Origin: Bugula neritina
Lineage: Eukaryota; Bryozoa; Gymnolaemata; Cheilostomatida; Bugulidae
Assembly: GCA_964035545.1 (NCBI GenBank)
Contig: OZ037771.1
Span: 13,334,980 to 13,398,979, forward strand
DNA length: 64,000 nt
Direction: 5' to 3'
The notes under the pieces are model-generated. The model did no database searches and was not told the origin of the DNA. It was given only the letters and a program-made list of their open reading frames with translations. The position numbers were made by a program, and so were the translations under genes. Of this stretch, positions 1 through 17,090 are shown piece by piece. The stretch's first letter is position 1, and each line of letters starts with the position of its first letter.

Positions 1-22
1 GAGTCATTACATCATTGTTTAC

Positions 23-1934
23 CTTTAGATGCAGCAGCCATTGGGTAGATTCCACATTGGACAGCCAATGATGATCGTCTTGAGTTGGGTGGCAGATATC
101 CTAAGATAGATTATAGAATGATAGAGCAGAAGTGAATTGATAGTTCAACTGCAGACAAATAAAGAAAAGAAAGAACCCGGCTTAGTAATTCACTTAACTC
201 GAGTCTAATGTTTAAACTAGCTCGGGGAGCAGCACAGGTCTAGTGGTTAGAGTGCAGGGGCTAATGTGACACAGCTCATAGGTTCAAGTCAAGGTCATTG
301 GTGATGACAGGAAATTGCTCCTGTGTTTCATTAAAACACCTCAAACTATGTTACCGGCTTAGTGAAAGGCACAATCCTTAGTCTGCATAAAAACCTTGTA
401 ATCAGTGCTTTCGACTTAAAGCTAACACGAGTTTAAACTCAACTGATGATTTAAGAACAAGACTTGGAGTAATACTGTAATCTAGTGGCAGCAAGATACC
501 TTCAGCTTGCGCTGACTTTCCCTCATTACGTGAATATTGTGGATATCAAGGAAGACCAGCTCTACATTCTGATATGCATCTTGATCCTCAAACCCACCTC
601 CTTTAGCCTGAAACAAGTAAAACGTAACCCAATTAGTGTAAGAATACACTGTGGCAGTTGCCAAACCTAAACATAAGTTAATTAACCCAGTGATTGACAG
701 GTAAGTGTCTAATCAATAGAGTAACTGTAATCTCTACGAACTTAAACTATTTATATCGCAATCTTCTGATAGAAACCTCTCTTTGCAGAATGCACTTTTC
801 AATGTTGTAACAAGCGTAGCATAATAAACTTTATTGTATTGAAACTTATACTCTTTGTTTTCATATTGATTATGTGCAAACTGCTGAAACAAACTTTTCA
901 AAATAATCATTGCAATGCAGCATTAACTGCCCGCTAGTATTAGAACAAAAAGCAATATCAAAATATTGATAGCCTTCATAATAAACCATACATAGTAAAT
1001 AGTAAACACTTTTCTATCACTCACCCGATTAGCCTGAGCGTTAACTTTAGGACGAGCATCTATTATAAATAGCTTTTGGCCCTGGTGGTTTGCCTCCATT
1101 ATGTGATGGAGGTAGTTCTCGTCGTCCCGACTCGTTTTAGTTGTAACACCAACCAGAGGCTGTGAGCAGCGAGTGATGGAAACCTGCGTCTCCTTGTTGA
1201 GCCACGACAGCACCTGCAGAGCAGGAAATGAGGTAAATGCAGAAAGTAAGAAGCAGACATTACGCCTAATATTTACAAAGCAAATTCCCACAAAGTACAG
1301 GGGAGGGGGAGGGGGAGGGGCTATTTCGCTGTTGCTCAAATAATAAAAGCAATGTAGGACTTGTTGCAAAAGTTCTAAAATAGTGAAGTTAAAAGAGCCA
1401 AGTTTACTGACCAAACCTACCGTTGACAAGGTGTCACAACTACTGACCAATTTGTTGACAAGGTGTCACAACTACTGACCAATCTTACTGCTGACAAGGT
1501 AATAATTTGAGCATGAAAGTAAAGAACAAGGTTTTATAAACGACCTTATTGACTATTAAAAGAAGTAGCTTACAGGCAACCTCCCTCTGCTTCTGAACTT
1601 AGCCACGGCTTTTAAATCCTCATCCGTTGCTTGGGCAGGAACGGCCAGCTAAAGTTAAATATACAAAAATCTTAACCTGTTTAATGCGATTATAAATTTT
1701 TTTGTATATTTTATTGCATTATAAACACCATTTCCTGTTATAAACTTGTAGAATATAAAAACTATGAATATAAATAACCACAGGATGTATAGTGAGTATG
1801 TAAGTAATTAAGTAAGTAAGTAATTAAGTAAGTAAGTAAGTAATTAAGTAAGTAAGTAAGTACAGTAAGTAAGTAATTAAGTAAGTAAGTAAGTACAGTA
1901 AGTAAGTAAGTAAGTAAGTAAGTGAGTGAGTAAT

Positions 1935-1965
<31 letters not shown>

Positions 1966-2090
1966 TTAAGTAAGTAAGTAAGTAAGTAAGTAAGTACAGT
2001 AAGTAAGTAAGTAAGTACAGTAAGTAAGTAAGTAAGTAAGTACAGTAAGTAAGTAATTAAGTAAGTAAGTACAGTAAGTAAGTAAGTAAT

Positions 2091-2128
<38 letters not shown>

Positions 2129-2129
2129 C

Positions 2130-2197
<68 letters not shown>

Positions 2198-2212
2198 CAG
2201 TAAGTAAGTAAT

Positions 2213-2246
<34 letters not shown>

Positions 2247-4545
2247 CAGTAAGTAAGTAAGTAAGTAAGTACAGTAAGTAAGTAAGTAAGTAAGTACAGT
2301 AAGTAAGTAAGTAAGTACAGTAAGTAAGTAAGTACAGCGAGTAAGTATAACAAGCGGCACGTACAACAGGAGGGTAAGTGTCACAAAGAGTGAAGCTGCT
2401 GTTTATCTTGGTCACCCGCCAGCTATCATTGGGCACTCCCATTCTCTCGTACTCCTCCATGGGTTTGTATACATTCCAGCCATTCTCCGCGAACTTTTCA
2501 GTGTATTTGAATGCAAAGACCCTCTTGAAAACATTATAAAACATTATCAAGAGTTGTCACATTTCTACTGGACATTCTGTAGATTGCACCATCACTCAAA
2601 TATTGTAAATCTCATCATACTTATATGTAAATAAAAATAATGCAAACTTACCAAAAATTCAAACTTAAAATGAAGTTAAATTATTAAAAATTGAAACAAT
2701 CTTGAGTTTCGAACCTGTTTATGAGTAATGGGAAATGCCCACATGGCCAGCTTCTCCGTTAACTCTTTTCTCGTCTGCTTTTCTTGCTTATTATGAGCAA
2801 ATCTGAAAGAATACAACAGTGATATTACAGTATAACAATGATGCAGTAATACGGTATAACAGTAATACGGTATAACAGTAATACGGTATAACAGTAATAC
2901 GGTATAACAGTAATACAGTATAACAATATCATGCTGATCAGTTCTACAGCATATGGAGATATACCATTATTAAACACAATATTTCCATTAAGAAGAATAA
3001 AATTATATCAGAAACTTGTGCATGCTTCAAAATGTACTCTTGATATGAAAATAAAAGAAGTCAGCTAAAATAAAACAAAATATATTATACATTATTACTA
3101 TACAATATATTGTACTTCGTTAATATCAATAATATATTACTAACTATATTCAACGCATATTATATTATATATACTATGATTAGTACGTATTAGTATATAA
3201 TATATATTAGTATAATATGTTATATTATATATTATTAGTACATATTATATAATACTTATATTATTTATTATATTATTATCTACACACCGACCTTAAATTT
3301 CTCATGTCTTTACAAGCAATCTCCAGACCATAGGAGTGATCTCCCTTGCTGGTCTGGCCGCCATATTTGTCTATACGACTTATGACACAGAGTGGTACGT
3401 CCAGAACCAGAGGGGTGTTCTATAGGGAAACAGTGTGACGCTTTATAGTAAACAGTGTGACACATCACAGTATACAGTGTGACACATTATAGTAGACAGT
3501 GTGACACATTATAGTAGACAGTGTGACACATTATAGTAGACAGTGTGACACATCATAGTAGACAGTGTGACACATTATAGTAGACAGTGTGACACATTAT
3601 AGTAGACAGTGTGACACATTATAGTAGAAAGTGTGACACATTATAATATACAGTGTGACACATTATAGTAGACAGTGTGACACATTATAATATACAGTGT
3701 GACACATTATAGTAGACAGTGTGACACACCACACACAGGATTAACTGTTTGCAACTTCACATGACATACCCGGTCAGTGCTCTGAAAATGTAGCCTGTAA
3801 GTTGTTAGCCTCAGAGTCCCCAGGATAGGTTCTTGGTATGGGCAGAGATATGTGATTTCTGAGGCTAAAACATGGAGCAATTTTTTTGATAAGACTTGAA
3901 ATGTGTAGCAATAAACATTGTAAGCCTATGCTTACAAGACATTTCAAGTATATGCTTACAGGGCACTTTAAGCATATGCTTACAGAGTAATCTAAGCATA
4001 TGCTTACAGACTATTAAAGAACATAGAATGAAGGATACCAATTAGAAAAATGATCTTCAAACCCCCACACAGCGGAGAGAGGTTAGTGATGAAAAACAGT
4101 TGATTGAAAACAGCAACATATTCATAGTGACTATAACAAACATACAGTAGTTACTAAAGCAACCCTAACAACAATAGTAACCATGGCAACTATGGCAACC
4201 ACAGTAACCTTAGCAACACACCTACTGACTGCAGAGCTACTAAACCAACCCTAACAACCAGAGTAACCAAAGTAACCACAGTAACTGTAGTAACCATAGT
4301 AACCATAGCAACTATGGCAACCACAGTAACCTTAGCAACACACCTACTGACTGTACAGTTTCTCCACTCAGACATCTGAACTCCTTAGTGGAGCTGAAAG
4401 AGCTAATTTGGTCCTGACCGTCGCTGTCGATGGATGTGGCGGAGGCGGTATCGCCATCAGAGTCCGCTGACTGCCTGCTGGCGGTGCTCCTCAGGGAGGC
4501 TGACTTCTCTGACATCATCATAGACTCAGAGTTTCTATGAGCCAT
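23..4545 (-). CDS. MTMR2: Myotubularin-related phosphatase, MTMR2-like (5' part; gene runs off the window start)
   Basis: Minus-strand exons in transcript order: 4344-4545 (ATG at 4545), 3770-3864, 3292-3419, 2715-2802, 2365-2523, 1574-1648, 1025-1213, 500-607, 23-100. All junctions are GT-AG and phases agree, giving 374 residues with no stop. Residues 1-67 are a Ser/Asp-rich tail. Residues 68-171 are the PH-GRAM domain ([35 protein letters not shown]). The phosphatase domain follows ([74 protein letters not shown]). The family removes the 3-phosphate from PI3P and PI(3,5)P2 on endosomes. The catalytic Cys-x5-Arg loop lies downstream of these exons, outside the window, so activity cannot be judged. 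Similarity is closest to the MTM1/MTMR1/MTMR2 group; MTM1 or MTMR1 cannot be excluded. Confidence 0.93.
225..400 (+). mobile_element. tRNA-derived SINE copy (family 1)
   Basis: Shows a tRNA-like A box (ggtctagtggttagagtgc) and B box (aggttcaagtc), followed by a body with cattggtgatg and ctcctgtg. The same order recurs at 53065-53240. Lies in the MTMR2-like gene on the strand opposite to transcription, between exons 23-100 and 500-607. Confidence 0.55.
1799..2345. repeat. Tetranucleotide microsatellite (AAGT/ACTT)n with ACAG and ATTA interruptions
   Basis: About 550 bp of gtaa/agta repeats broken regularly by cagt and ttaa variants. It fills the intron after the 2365-2523 exon of the MTMR2-like gene and ends about 20 bp from that exon's donor. 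It creates long false open frames (LTYLLTYLL repeats) on the minus strand. Confidence 0.95.
2823..2928. repeat. 16-bp minisatellite
   Basis: About six copies of agtaatacggtataac. The array starts about 20 bp from the acceptor of the 2715-2802 exon of the MTMR2-like gene. Confidence 0.85.
3421..3728. repeat. 22-bp minisatellite abutting a splice acceptor
   Basis: About 14 copies of acattatagtagacagtgtg plus two bases. It begins at the acceptor of MTMR2-like exon 3292-3419. On the gene strand the last, diverged unit (cactgtttccctatag) carries the polypyrimidine tract and AG of that acceptor. Confidence 0.9.
4140..4350. repeat. Degenerate gtaacca repeat with duplicated exon-1 donor
   Basis: Repeats of agtaacca/ggcaacca in the first intron of the MTMR2-like gene. 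A block of about 38 bp holding the exon-1 splice donor (cagtcagtag|gtgtg on the gene strand, at 4343) is repeated almost exactly near 4195-4233. Confidence 0.85.
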
Positions 4546-7249
4546 GCTGGCTGAAAATAAGGCTACTTGTATAAACTTACATTCCCCTAAACGCAATTTG
4601 ATATTAAATGTTGCTAATATTAAAATCAGATTGCGGTAAAGCTGAGCTTCTTCGCTAATAATAACTGCTTGGGAGATTTTAACTTAAGTTAGTGCAATAG
4701 AAACCACAGTTTGGTTAAGATTTGAGTAAACTTACTTTCTTGCAATTCATCGGTTTTTTCCAATTTTATAAAACTATAGCTGCTATCCTATTTTTTTGGA
4801 TAACAACAATTGTCAACAAATAAAACCAAATAATTTACTATTTTTCCAATTTTGCTACATTTTCTTATTACAAATAAAAAACTGCATAACTAATAATGAA
4901 ATAATGTAAGATTTATTGTGAACAAGATTTTTCGAGATACATATAGGTTTAACAACGTAATGATAATATATAGAATTAGTCAGTCCCATCATCCACTGCT
5001 TTAGCTATAAGAATAAAGATGGCTAATATGTCGCCAGAAACATAAGGGTTAAGATATTTTATTCAATTTTAACTATATTTCATTCTTACATAAAATATTT
5101 TAGGCTAAACTATGAGATTTCAGCTTGATTTATTTTAAATAAAAATACTTGCATGGGGTATCTTGACAACGAAAAACTATTTTTATAAAAGAAATATTTA
5201 AAATGAGGACACTTTATTAACCTATATAATCTCCTGCTATATAATAGGCTTAAATAGATTATACATGATATCAAGTAAGTCATTAAAAACACTCTGGACT
5301 ATAAATTCCTTCAGAATGATTATTTAGTGTCACTAAATAACTAATTTAATACCAAAACTATAATTAGATTGAAACCATAAATCTCAATGACAATCAAATT
5401 TTCTCATGTTAAAAATCAATGATAGATCATCAATATATTGAGAAAAAGTCAAACATTTATGTGTATAGAGAGATCACTTGGAATTAAAAAATGTCACTTT
5501 GGATTAGACATAACGACAGTCAACATTAAAAGCACTAGTATTTTTACATTAAATTAAACTGTATCTAAAAAGTTTTTCAATTGGTAGCTGTAAGACTAAA
5601 TTTGCCAATGACTTTCAAATGTCAATGACAGAAATGAGACAAATGAAAAATAAAAGTTTTACTTTAATCAGTAAAAACACAAAATACCAAGAGTGAAAGC
5701 AATTTTATTTATAGCTATTTTTATACTAATCATCTAAATCATTAAAAGGAAGCGTTGTTATAACATAGTATTAGTAATTACTATTAGGACTGCTATTGCT
5801 TCCTGTATAACTATAACCAATAACTGTAAGTAATTATCAATATAAGTAATAGTAATACTATAGACTTAGTATTGTAGTCTATAAGTATTACGATAAGTAT
5901 TACTAAGTATGAATATAGTAATTTTATAATCCAAATTATAACGACACTTAATCTTAGTTTTATAACATTAAATTTTATTATATTCATAATCATAATGATA
6001 ATCATTAAACTCAATAAGACACTATAATTATAATTATCACTATGGTTATACCATCATTATCATTATGATAATCAATTTTTATTTCAGAAACCTGAACATA
6101 AAACCAAATGTAAAACAACAAAATCAAAGTACAAACTCAAAGACTGAAAGAGAGTTTAAAGTCATGAAATTACAGGTCTTTACCTAACCGATGATAATAT
6201 TTTGTAGAAATCACTATAATTAGTGATGACCATAATCATTATGAACTTAAAGAACTTAGAATTATAAAAATAACAATTTTTTGAACTAGATATTATATTT
6301 ATAATGATATTAATATTAGGATAATATTATCATGAAGGATTATATGGAACAGGAAATAGCAATGAATGATTATTTCTTGCTCGCTGTGTATAGCGCGAGA
6401 GCTTGAAAGGAAAAGACAACTTTCAATGAGCGTGGCATAACTTTTTTTTAATAGAATTAGGACAATTGTAAAATCGTATATTATTTACGTAATGATATAA
6501 CACATGAAAAAGAGCTATTCTGTTTTATTAAACAATATTCAACTGTATTAATAGTTTCGCTTGTGAATCCTGCAGGTTGATGAAGCTGTCTGTGTTGCTG
6601 AAGGTCTGTTGTATAATATATACAAATAGCCTAAATGATAAACCTAACAAAATGGGTTTCTTCTGATCTGGGATAGCCAGTTCAGAGTTGACTTCGCTAC
6701 AACGAACACTAGTTTGTGTAGACAAGAATTACCAAGTCTGATTATTATAGAATAGGTAATAATAAATAATATCTTGTGAGAACTGCATACCAAGTCTGCA
6801 CACTGCCAATATTGTAGTCTTTTTACTTATTTGCACGTCAATACTTTATCGTTCTGATTTACCCCTTTAACCAGGGGTTGAACTACAGGTACACCAATAA
6901 GTAAAGAAACAACTGTAGGCAAACAGCTTGGTTAGCAGCCAGTACTTTACGAAGAAGTTACAAACATATCGTGTTTGTACATGATTTTGTCTCATATTTG
7001 TTGGCACTACTACTTGCTTTATTAGACTATATAAGTAGCTGATATAATATCTTGGGAAAAATGAAATTATTAGTCATGAAAAGTTACACTTCTGTACCAC
7101 AGCTGTAAGACAGACACTTTTCCTTTATTTTTTATGAGGTATGTTATAGATGAGAAGTAATTATTTGAGCAAGTCAACTCAGTGAATTAGTTTCTTTTAT
7201 TTAATACATGTAAAATGCTATTATATGCTCATCTAACATTGAGGTAGGT
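4546..7249. other. Gene-free AT-rich stretch
   Basis: I see no coding exon, RNA gene or recognisable element here. The stretch holds short AT-rich repeats and false hydrophobic frames. The MTMR2-like promoter and 5' UTR should lie at its left end. A possible upstream UTR splice acceptor (tattttcag) sits just before the start codon. Confidence 0.6.
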
Positions 7250-7400
7250 GCAATAATAGAGAAATCGAGAAAAGCCTGTGCTCTATATTTAAAATGTAGC
7301 AAAAGAAGTTATGTTCCCGCTAGAATTTCAACCCGCGCCCAAACCAAAATTTATTAATAGAATTAAGGAACTTAGGCAATCTCAATTTCTCCACTATTGC
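7250..7400. mobile_element. MITE with terminal inverted repeats (copy 1)
   Basis: The ends are imperfect inverted repeats (left gcaataatagagaaatcgag; right, inverted, gcaatagtggagaaattgag). The interior contains a shared aaatgtagcaaaa stretch and has no open frame of its own. Related copies lie at 24551-24684 and 57016-57153. The element is about 150 bp and non-autonomous; its superfamily was not determined. Confidence 0.65.
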
Positions 7401-7871
7401 TCCTAAATGCAGCCACAATGACCTTGGACTACCCATTTCACTGCATACCCGGGAAGCATTGCCACATAAGATATATGATAGAATCTTGATTGGCGCAATC
7501 TGCTCCAATTTGCAGAACTTTTCAAATTTTGTCAGCCGCGCAGTGACTACAGCACTGCCACCACCATTAACCCTTGACAGTTGCTGGAAAATTCTGGTAC
7601 AGTTTGGTATATTGGCATGGTTGAGAATGCTAACCAATATACCACAAGCAAAGATATGACCCCAGCACCAGCTGCAACAGCTGAGGGTGCAGTGGGGCCA
7701 GGCACAGTGCCATGTTTCATACTCTCACTTTCCAAGCCTCCCTTCCCATTTATATTGATATTCATACTTATACTGTCTTTCTCTATCTTACTCTCAGACA
7801 TTCCACAAATGTGAATACTAAAGTGACAGTAAGAAACTGGTTATCATTACTATATAAAAATAATCATTTTA

Positions 7872-8010
7872 AAAACAGCTCTGAGTTGGGGTGACTGAGT
7901 GCAGTAGCCTAGGATTCTCGAGTTTGGAGTTGGGGTTTTAAGTTGGAACTTGGAACCCCAACTCCAAATTTGATAATCTCATACTATTGCACTTAGTCAC
8001 TCCCAACTCG
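7872..8010. repeat. Imperfect foldback (hairpin) repeat
   Basis: Starts gagttggggtgactgag and ends ctcactcccaactc-like in inverted order. The centre is ttggagttggggtt/aaccccaactccaa around about 15 bp. It is probably a short foldback element; no second copy was seen. Confidence 0.6.
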
Positions 8011-8613
8011 CGGCTGCTTATAGAATGATTCCTATAAACGAGCTAAAAAGGCTTGCTATAACAAGCAGCACTGAGAGCCAATGTCACTCCAAGCTGCCAC
8101 TGTGACTTTAAACCTTCTCTTTGCCAGAGATTGAATTCGGCTGTCTCAGGTAACCTTCATAGGAGCAACAGTACACTCCGTTAAATAGCAATTATTGGCA
8201 AATTAGGCTGAGTTAAGATTTAATTGTAGTTGTTTATTAAATATAAACAGAATAATTACTACAACAAGAAATTAATTGCAATACAATATATAATATTACT
8301 TGATGGAATGAGTGTTCCCTATTCTCTGCGTTCTTTTACATTGTAGCCTACTTACAGGGCGAGCGCCACATTATCACGTGATACTTTTGCCATGCACCCG
8401 TATTTTTGGGAAATCTTTACTACACTTTGTATATGTTAGTTGCTTTAGTTTTTGCTGAATCCAATATGTAAATTGTGGCATTTGTCAAGGTATATGATAT
8501 AACAATAAATAGCAATGTGATAAAGAGTAGATAGACTACAAACATAAAATGGGGGGAGGCATTCAGTAGCCCATAAAAAAATTACGGATCCAATCTATCC
8601 GTTTACATACATT
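8011..8613. other. No gene seen
   Basis: AT-rich sequence downstream (3') of the TRIM-like gene. It should contain that gene's 3' UTR. No other feature was recognised. Confidence 0.5.
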
Positions 8614-13639
<5,026 letters not shown>

Positions 13640-14540
13640 TTTGTTCTACAAATATGAGAGTACGGCTACAATCATGTTGATAATAATTATCATAATAATT
13701 CTCATGAAACAATTGAAAATAAATCCGTTCCTGGTTTTATTTAGCTAGAAGATTAAAATTTCATTATCAAATCTAGTTCATAATTCACACTGTCAGTGAG
13801 TTCTAGTTTGTAATTTTTGTGATAGTGATGCTAGCTGATGAATAGCTTCTTGTGCTCCGTGCAGGTCTCAATGACTATCACAATAAAATTAAATGCGAAA
13901 TTCGTAAAATTGTAATGATTAGATTAGTGATGCCCATATTACCGTTTACCACGAGCTAAAGACAGCTGCAATGCTTACCAGCAAAGTTTTCACTCAACAA
14001 AAAACAAAGGACAAAAACTCAATTGAGTTGATGAAATAAAGATGGCAACTCAACTTAAGCCTAACTTATTCCTCCAAGCTTCTTCTAGGAACTCCGAAAT
14101 GAAACTGATTATCCAAGTGAAAACTGCATCTCATAAAAAGATTAAAATTTCCAATTAAGGAGGTTTTTATCATTTTTCTGCTGAACCTTATCTGCACCTG
14201 TGTCATATCTGCTGTTTTACAAGTTTAATGTAAATTATGATGATAATAAGTGCACTTTAGTCGCATGATAATAAATTGTAAAGGGTACATTACCTTTCTA
14301 ATAGCTCTATCTTTTAGCAGCATCATGCTTTACAAAAAAATAAAATCAACTAACTTTCCTTATCACTTTTCCTTCAACAATTTGCCAGACTTGGTAGCCT
14401 ATAATGTAAAAGTCTTGTGTGCCTTTGCAAAATTTTGCAATAATTATGAGTTGAAGAAGGTATTTGTTTCTTTCATACCGAACAGACATCCGAATTAGAA
14501 AACAATACTTTTGGCTAGATGTGTAAGACACTAGCACTGA
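13640..14540. other. No gene seen; 5' side of the TRIM-like gene
   Basis: Probably the promoter region of the TRIM-like gene. Short open frames here have no recognisable similarity and biased AT-rich composition. Confidence 0.4.
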
Positions 14541-14559
14541 ACATGCCATGTGCTGTTAA

Positions 14560-15365
14560 CCCTAACAGACGGTTGCTTCTCTTATTTATGGGCAAAATGT
14601 GGCTCTACCAGAATATATATTATTATAGTGTGGTCACCTTTAACCGCCATGATCCTGTGCGGTTGGCGGGACATATTGTTATAGTGTGTAAGGTGCTATT
14701 AAATTGCAATGCTGAAGATGAACACTGTACTGACACATATAAAACTTATTATTTAGGCATTATTTTTGTTTCCAACTTCTAAACTATTAGTTAGATCTAA
14801 ATTTTAATAATGTAATGATATGCTATTCAATATACTAATACCTTCTGCATATTATTTCTACTGTAAAATCAACTCAAGTAATAGTGATTCCATTATATTT
14901 TTGTTTAGCTATATGATATAGAGGCTTGAGTGCTTGTATAGATTTATTTTCATGCGAAAAGTTTCTGGCTAAAAATAAAAAATATCTTCTGATGTTTAAT
15001 AGCATCTGCATATGTGCTTCGTCTGATTATATGACATGTTAATGTAACATGCTGATATTATATCGCGATATATTATACTGTAATGTGATATTGTGATATA
15101 TATATATCATGATATAATTATTTATGTTGACTTTACATTGCTGCATGTATGCATATCTCACTCTATTCAACATATATGTAATTGTCCCCTAATAAACCAT
15201 TATTATAATATCATAATATTGTACACTAGAATTCAGTCTCTATAATTACAACTATAACATCTGCTACACCTATGTAACATAAATTACTTTGAGACTCTAT
15301 CTTGTATATTATTATTAATATGTTACACTATGCATATCATATGACTAGCAATTATTTAGTTACAT
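14560..15365 (+). repeat. Dispersed 0.8-kb repeat, copy 1
   Basis: Matches 32103-32920 over about 800 bp in the same orientation (ttgcttctcttatttatggg at the start, attatttag near the end) with many small differences. A shared frame (LLLFMGK...YLGIIFVSNF) is open in both copies but resembles no family I know. It ends exactly where the left Penelope-like fragment begins. Probably a non-autonomous or truncated mobile element. Confidence 0.75.
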
Positions 15366-16645
15366 TTGAATCTGGTTTTGAAGGTAGTTGAACAGAGTCC
15401 TATGTATGATTGGCTGGAGTTATTGTCATGTCTTGTCACAATTGCTTAGTATATTACATCTTTGTATAAGCATTTACCATTTAATGCATGGACAGTGGAA
15501 AGGTTGTTTTAATGCTACATTGGGTGTCGTTTAGTTTAGTAGCGGTAGTAGGAAAGTGTGCAGTTTGAAGTTTGTGTTGGTTCGAGCCATCAATAATATT
15601 TTTCATGTTGGGCATGCATGAGTAGCTATTTTTTAGGGTTTACCTATTAAAAATTTTACTTAGTTGGTTGGATGGTGGAAAGCATTTGTCGCTGGTTTGA
15701 AGAAAATTTTTTCCCTATTTTGGTTTTCACTGTTGAACTAAAAGGTGGGTTGTATCACAATATGTTTCTATTTCTATTTTTATTATTTTGTTGGATTTAG
15801 GTGTCGGGTTATATTTTAATTTTAAGTCATATCCACTGTTTGATAGTGCTTCTTGGAATGGTTGTATGGTGGTTTTAAACTCCTCCTCATTGCAGGATAG
15901 TGAGCTAAGTCTTTTATTTATATTTTCTGGTAGGTTTTTTAATACTGTAGGTGGGTGGTCGCTTTGCTTGTGCACATAGAGGATAGTGTTTCCTGGTTTT
16001 GTATAGGGTTTGTAGGATTGGTTAGTTGGGTTCAAAAGTTACATCTAGGAAGTTTACAACTTTCTTATTGGCTTCTATTGTAGTTGAGAGATTAAATTTT
16101 CTAAAAAAGTTGCAAATTTGTTTCTTGTTCTGTTCTATATGTCTAGGTGTTCCTTCACAAACTATGAGTCCATCATCTCTATATAAGCCTAAATTGCATT
16201 CTATGTTCATTTCCGTAGTTAATAGGTTTAGTAGGTAGATTCCAATTAGTTGGCAGGTTTCGGCGCCGTCATAGCTTCCCATAGTGACATCAAAATTACT
16301 GTCATGCTTTTTTGTCCATTGTTCACCATTGGAGATAAGGATGTACTTTTTAGAGTGTAAAATTATTTCCTGGTGTTCAGTTGGTATGTTGGTGAAATGT
16401 GGCGAAAAGGAAAGGGCTTTGTAAAGGAGGTCTTCGATTATTGATGGGTAGAAATTGCATATGTCAAAAGTAATAAATGACTTACTGCTTTTGTTCTTGG
16501 TGTTTTAAACTAGTTTATTACCGAGTAGGAATTTTTCCATATGTTGACGTTGTTATGTTGCATTTATATTGTTCAATAATTGTTTGCTAATTATACCGAT
16601 GTTGGATTTGGTGGGACTTATTAGTCTGCAGGATGGTTTGTTACC
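15366..16645 (-). mobile_element. Penelope-like retroelement, broken reverse transcriptase (left copy)
   Basis: Read on the minus strand from 16645. It shows RT blocks KPSCRLISPTKSNIGIISKQ, then FDICNFYPS, MGSYDGAETCQLIG, and the catalytic box YRDD in GLYRDDGLIV, then NKKVVNFLDVTF. A degenerate tail follows (SYKPYTKPGN; FPPSNQLSKIFNR). Several stops and frame changes interrupt it. The 5' end is cut by the 15-bp minisatellite and the 3' end stops inside the region before the GIY-YIG-type nuclease. The family normally encodes RT plus GIY-YIG endonuclease. Assignment to the Penelope-like group rests on this RT and C-terminal architecture; the exact clade is uncertain. Confidence 0.75.
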
Positions 16646-17090
16646 TTACTGTAAGTTACTTTCCTGTAAGTTACTCTACTGTAAGTTATTCTACTGTAAG
16701 TTACTCTACTGTAAGTTACTCTACTGTAAGTTATTCTACTGTAAGTTACTCTACTGTAAGTTACTCTACTGTAAGTTACTTTCCTGCAAGTTACTCTACT
16801 GTAAGTTACTCTACTGCAAGTTACTCTACTGTAAGTTACTCTACTGTAAGTTATTCTACTGTAAGTTACTTTACTGTAAGTTACTCTACTGTAAGTTACT
16901 TTACTGTAAGTTACTCTACTGTAAGTTACTCTACTGTAAGTTACTCTACTGTAAGTTACTTTACTGTAAGTTACTCTACTGTAAGTTACTCTACTGTAAG
17001 TTACTCTACTGTAAGTGACTTTACTGTAAGTTATTCTACTGTAAGTTACCCTACTGTAAGTTACTCTAAGATAAGTTCCTCAACTAAAAG
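16645..17090. repeat. 15-bp minisatellite containing GTAAGT
   Basis: About 29 copies of ctactgtaagttact with ttt/cct variants. Every unit has a consensus 5' splice donor core (GTAAGT) on the plus strand, and the array is open in more than one frame. It cuts the RT region of the adjacent Penelope-like fragment. Confidence 0.95.

Noticed and set aside
1824-2384. 186-codon minus-strand frame of LTYLLTYLL
   Set aside because: Translation of the AAGT microsatellite in an MTMR2-like intron.
7320-7801. Overlapping frames (KFEKFCKLEQIAP; PGPTAPSAVAAGAG) that might be a gag-like fragment
   Set aside because: Short, frameshifted, partly inside a MITE, and no diagnostic motif.
14250-14549. 82- and 67-codon frames on opposite strands
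   Set aside because: Short, overlapping, no family signal; expected by chance in AT-rich DNA.
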